DNA from: Stromatinia cepivora
Taxonomy: Eukaryota > Ascomycota > Leotiomycetes > Helotiales > Sclerotiniaceae
Direction: 5' to 3'
Length of the DNA stretch: 64,000 bases
NCBI GenBank assembly: GCA_014898415.1
Contig: RCTD01000003.1
Coordinates: forward strand, 310,001 to 374,000
Part shown: one piece after another, positions 60,341 to 64,000 of the stretch
How the letters are laid out: each line of letters opens with the position of its first letter
Position numbering within the stretch: position 1 is the first letter of the stretch
The notes under the pieces: generated by a model
Databases searched by the model: none
What the model was told of the DNA's origin: nothing
What the model saw: only the letters and a program-made list of their open reading frames with translations
Made by a program: the position numbers and the translations under genes

Positions 60341-63300
60341 ATATTATTATTATAATGATAATAAAGAACAAAGAAATAATATTATCAAAATATATTACAA
60401 AGATAAAAGGGATTTATATTTATATTAAAAAATTAGAATATTTATATTTAAAAACCTTTATATAATCAATCTACTCTAATATATTATTAAAAATATATCA
60501 TTTTCATTTCGTTATTAGATATTTGTATTTCCTTTTTCAATAATCTATTTTCACTTATATTATTCAAATCCTTGTTAATATTTGATTTCGTTGATTAATA
60601 GAATATTCATTGAATATATTTTTCAGTAATAGAATCCCAATAAGAAATTTATAGAATTATTATAGAAATGGATATAAAAAGAGATTTATCTATATTTCGT
60701 AATTAAGATCTGAAAGATCTATTAGCATTTAATTATCGATCAATTAAATTCAATTCATTATATTCGTTATATCGATTTAAAAGTTCTTTCGTTAATTAAT
60801 TATACTTATTTAAAATAATACTTATATCATTATTATTAGAATTCTTCAAAAAGTCAAGATCCTTAATTTGAATTATTGATTTCTCTATTACAAGTATTAT
60901 TGATTTCATTGAAACTATTAATACTTTTCGATAATCGATTAACAATATTATACTTGTTTTAGAAACTGGATTTAGTTTATTAGAATTTATCGAAAGTAAA
61001 AACAATATATTAATTATCAAAGTCTTTTCCTTTTTAAACCTTTTGGAATTTAATAATTTAATATCAAATTATTATAAATCTTTATTATTGTTATTAAAGA
61101 ATTCAGTTGATTTCAATACTTTTCTTTTGATAAAAATTGATTTAAGAGTTTTCCCGATAAATTTTGTTTTAATTATTCGAAGTATAATGATTTATAACTT
61201 TTTTATTATTATCTTATTAATACTTCTAATACTTTTGATTTTATTTTTAGTTATCTTTCGATATACTGACTTTATTGATAAAATACAAGCGGATTTCGAT
61301 GATTTAAATCGAATCGAAAAAACCTCAGAGATTTCTTTTTTTATCCTTTTTATTAATAATGTTTTCTAATTTATTTTTATTTATTGATTTATTCATCAAT
61401 TATTGATATAGCTATTATGAAAAAGGTAGATCGAGATACGTGCGTCCCGATAATATACTGCAAGGGGAAATAGGAATTGGAACTGATTAAATTACATTGT
61501 AAAGACTTCAAATAGTAAAACTAATAGATTTAAATAATGATTTAGATTATATATAAATAAAATACAAAAAGATTAATAGAAAATCATTGATTTCTTTTAA
61601 AAAGAAAAAAACAGAGCTTTCTTTTATATTTAACTACAAAAAGTCATATAATCATATAATTATGAATTAGTTATATGTTAAATCTTGATATCCCAATTTT
61701 CTTATATCTTTCTTTTCCCTGGGATATATATTTTACCTGACCTTAAGATAACTACAAAAGATAAAAAACCAAAGAGATCAAAAAACAATTAGATTAAAGA
61801 AAACTAATTAAAATATTAGCAAACTAGAATGATGAATAATTTTTAAGATTGTTTTAAAAAAAACAATATACTTTAAATTCTTATTGATCCAAATCTACTT
61901 TTATCGTCTTTTTATCAAATTCGATAGGAATTTCAAATTCCTGAGAAATATTCTTATTATTCTTTTTATCTTCAATCTTTCTTAAATATTTAATTGGATA
62001 TCTTATAACAGATTTTATATTTATAATCAGACTTTTTGATGATTCCTAAATACAATTTGAATAACGAATAGGGATTTTTAATATTATAGATTTTTGTTTA
62101 ATATTAAAAGGATAATCTTTTCTTTTATTATTAAATCTTACAAAAAGCTTTTTTGTTGAAGAACGATTTATCTGTTCTTTATTTGATTCATAATCTATAT
62201 CAGGAATTGAAACAATACCTTGTATTCCAGAAAATCCAGTTGGGGATTCTAAAGGCTGAACTATTTTAGGAGGACTGAATAACATTATAGATTAGTTTTG
62301 AATCGATTCTTGCTTTACAATTTCTTTTCCTTTTTCAATAAGTTTCTTTAATATAGATTAAGATTTCCTAATAGGAGATTCTTTATTAATTAAATTCACG
62401 ATCTTCTAATTACTAGTATTTTCTTTATCAAAGAATTCATCGTCTTCAAGATTCTTATTACAAAGAGTTTTTTGTCTTTATAAAGGTATATTATAATTTA
62501 CAAATAATAATCGATTTCTTTATTACTTTTCCTTGTTTTGAAATATTTCAAATTAGATGAACAGATTCGTTATTATAAGATTATATTATCGTTTATACCA
62601 AAATTCGAATTTATTATTATTAATTTCGAATAATCTATTTATTATTCCTTTTAATAATATTAAAATCCTAAAATAAATATTTTAAAAGGATTATAAAAAG
62701 ATAATCTTGTAAAACAAAATTGATATTAAAAAAAAAGAGTTAAGGGATATAAAGATCTTTTTTATTAAATTTGTTTAATTTAAAGAGAACAATCTGATTT
62801 TGGAGAGATCTCCAAAGGTTTTTATAAGAGTTATTATCTTTTATATTTTTTTTATTCAAAATTATAATTAGATAAAAAATCGGTATCAAAATCGATCTAT
62901 AGAATCCAGAAAAATCAATATATTTCAAAATGGTATTTGATTGTATTATAATTATTCGGGATTCAGATTTAATTAGGATCCTTCAACGAAATTGATTCTT
63001 TCGTTCGATTTTTTGGAAAGTTTCTTTTTTTGTTGTTTAATTAAAATTATATTATAATTAATAAATGAAAGAGTACTTTTTTAAAAGTTCCCGAATTAAA
63101 TTGTTATTGTTATTTAATTTATAAGGAATAAGGATTTAATGTTTTTTATAAGAGTTTTTAATTAATTCCTTTAATTTAGAAAAATCGATTACAATAATTA
63201 TTCTTTTTAAAACCTTCTTTTATTTACCTTTGAAAGTTAAATAAAAAAGATTAAAGAAAAAATAATAAAGATTAAATTTTTTATTATAATCAGAAAAATA

Positions 63301-64000
63301 TAATACAGATAAAGGTATTAATATAAAGTAGAATTCTTTATTTTCCTAAGTGTAGATAATGGTATATTATAATATAGGATTATATTTTAAGAGGAATTGA
63401 ATGATCGAAAAGTAGTAATTCAGGAATAGATCTTCTTTAAAGATTCTGCGGAAATACTATTTGTAGATAGCGAAAACATTTTCGCAAATATTTCGTAAAT
63501 CAAATTTATCTTTTTGTTTGAAGATATACTGAAATAAAGGAATATACAGAATAAATTGATTCTCAAAGGATTCTTTATTTAATGATTTTAATAAAAAAAA
63601 TTATCTTTGAAAACTTTATTAGAATTAAGAGAATAAAAGTTCCCCATCGAATCGAATTGATTGAAACCGAGGATTTGCTTTAATTATTCTAGAGTTAAGA
63701 ATTGATACAGATAAAATCAAGAATAGAATACTTTTATTAATTTTATTTCATTAATACACTCTCAATTCCTGATAATAATAGCTAATCTATTTTATAATTC
63801 CTTAATTGAAATATACTTCGATTTTAAATCGAAAAGTTTTATTAGGATATATAAATAATATATATATAGAATATTTACAATGATTTGCTCTTCCAGCAAT
63901 ACAACAACTTTCTATTTTATTTGATCGATAATATATCCGTCATCCATTAAAGAATACTATTCTTCTTTAAATTGGTAATCTAAATCGTAAAAATAGTTTT
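60341..64000. other. Extremely AT-rich repeat DNA, element identity uncertain
   Basis: Stop-filled on both strands. Weak coding hints lie on the minus strand: YIDFSGFYRSILIPIFY with KNLWRSLQNQIVLFK (62928-62775), which resembles the connection region of a Gypsy reverse transcriptase/RNase H (F.GF.N.YR.FI), and a 79-codon frame at 62285-62046 containing SPTGFSGIQGIVSIPD. If real, a second element lies here in the opposite orientation and runs off the right edge. The plus-strand frame at 61043-61369 is a leucine/isoleucine string produced by base composition. Confidence 0.45.
62740..62928 (-). pseudogene. Possible retroelement RT/RNase H connection fragment
   Basis: A 62-codon minus-strand frame. 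FSGFYRSI followed by a hydrophobic stretch and NLWRSLQNQIVLFK has the spacing of the Gypsy motif FLGF.NFYR.FI..F...PL..L.....W....Q.AF..LK. AT-driven composition (Ile, Asn, Lys) makes chance similarity possible. Confidence 0.35.

Noticed and set aside
60033..61369. Frames at 60033-60278, 60796-61020 and 61043-61369
   Set aside because: Composition-driven; the first is antisense to the Gypsy post-integrase region.

Overview
The window is a piece of nuclear genome from a filamentous ascomycete. The evidence is many short introns (about 45-75 nt, GT..AG, with CTAAC/CTGAC-like branch points), CT-rich upstream regions, 23 single-copy housekeeping genes that read as complete or edge-truncated, and a block of transposon remains carrying the AT-rich, stop-filled signature of repeat-induced point mutation (RIP). 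The overall look (compact gene-rich DNA next to very AT-rich repeats) suits Leotiomycetes such as Botrytis or Sclerotinia, but that placement is inference and no species can be proved from this sequence alone.

Positions 1-51.7 kb are gene-dense euchromatin. In order: GRC3 (partial, -), RPA34 (+), cytosolic serine hydroxymethyltransferase (+), vacuolar aspartyl protease PEP4 (+), prefoldin subunit 3 (+), SEC14 (+), a ferric reductase (-), a 2EXR-domain protein (-), NOP56 (+), VPS4 (-), prefoldin subunit 6 (+), SAGA subunit SPT7 (-), a VanZ-like membrane protein (+), a BTB-like protein (-), RBA50/RPAP1-like (-), HIR subunit HPC2 (+), mitochondrial citrate carrier CTP1 (+), a CBP6/UQCC2-like complex III assembly factor (-), a BSD2/NDFIP-like Rsp5 adaptor (+), EXO1 (-), TMA16 (+) and MAM33 (+). 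I rebuilt exon structures by joining reading frames across GT..AG introns so that conserved motifs run through. Ribosome biogenesis is over-represented (GRC3, RPA34, NOP56, TMA16), two subunits of the same prefoldin hexamer lie 15 kb apart, and several divergent gene pairs share promoters. Intergenic spaces hold minisatellites of 8-, 10-, 13- and 15-bp units.

Positions 52.3-64 kb are a repeat island. It starts with a degenerate non-LTR (LINE) fragment on the minus strand that is still fairly GC-rich. This is followed directly by a 386-bp hAT-type MITE whose ends match and which is flanked by an 8-bp target duplication. A 2.18-kb Fot1/pogo-type DNA transposon follows, with about 45-bp terminal inverted repeats, a TA target site and a RIP-ruined DDE transposase. 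Next come remains of a Ty3/Gypsy element on the plus strand (RNase H, integrase and possible gag, with no reverse transcriptase visible). The last 3.6 kb is extremely AT-rich with only weak hints of another element on the minus strand. No gene in this island looks functional.

I found no CRISPR array, no convincing tRNA or rRNA, no biosynthetic cluster and no clearly novel functional system. The most informative non-gene structures are the nested, differently aged transposons with intact boundaries.
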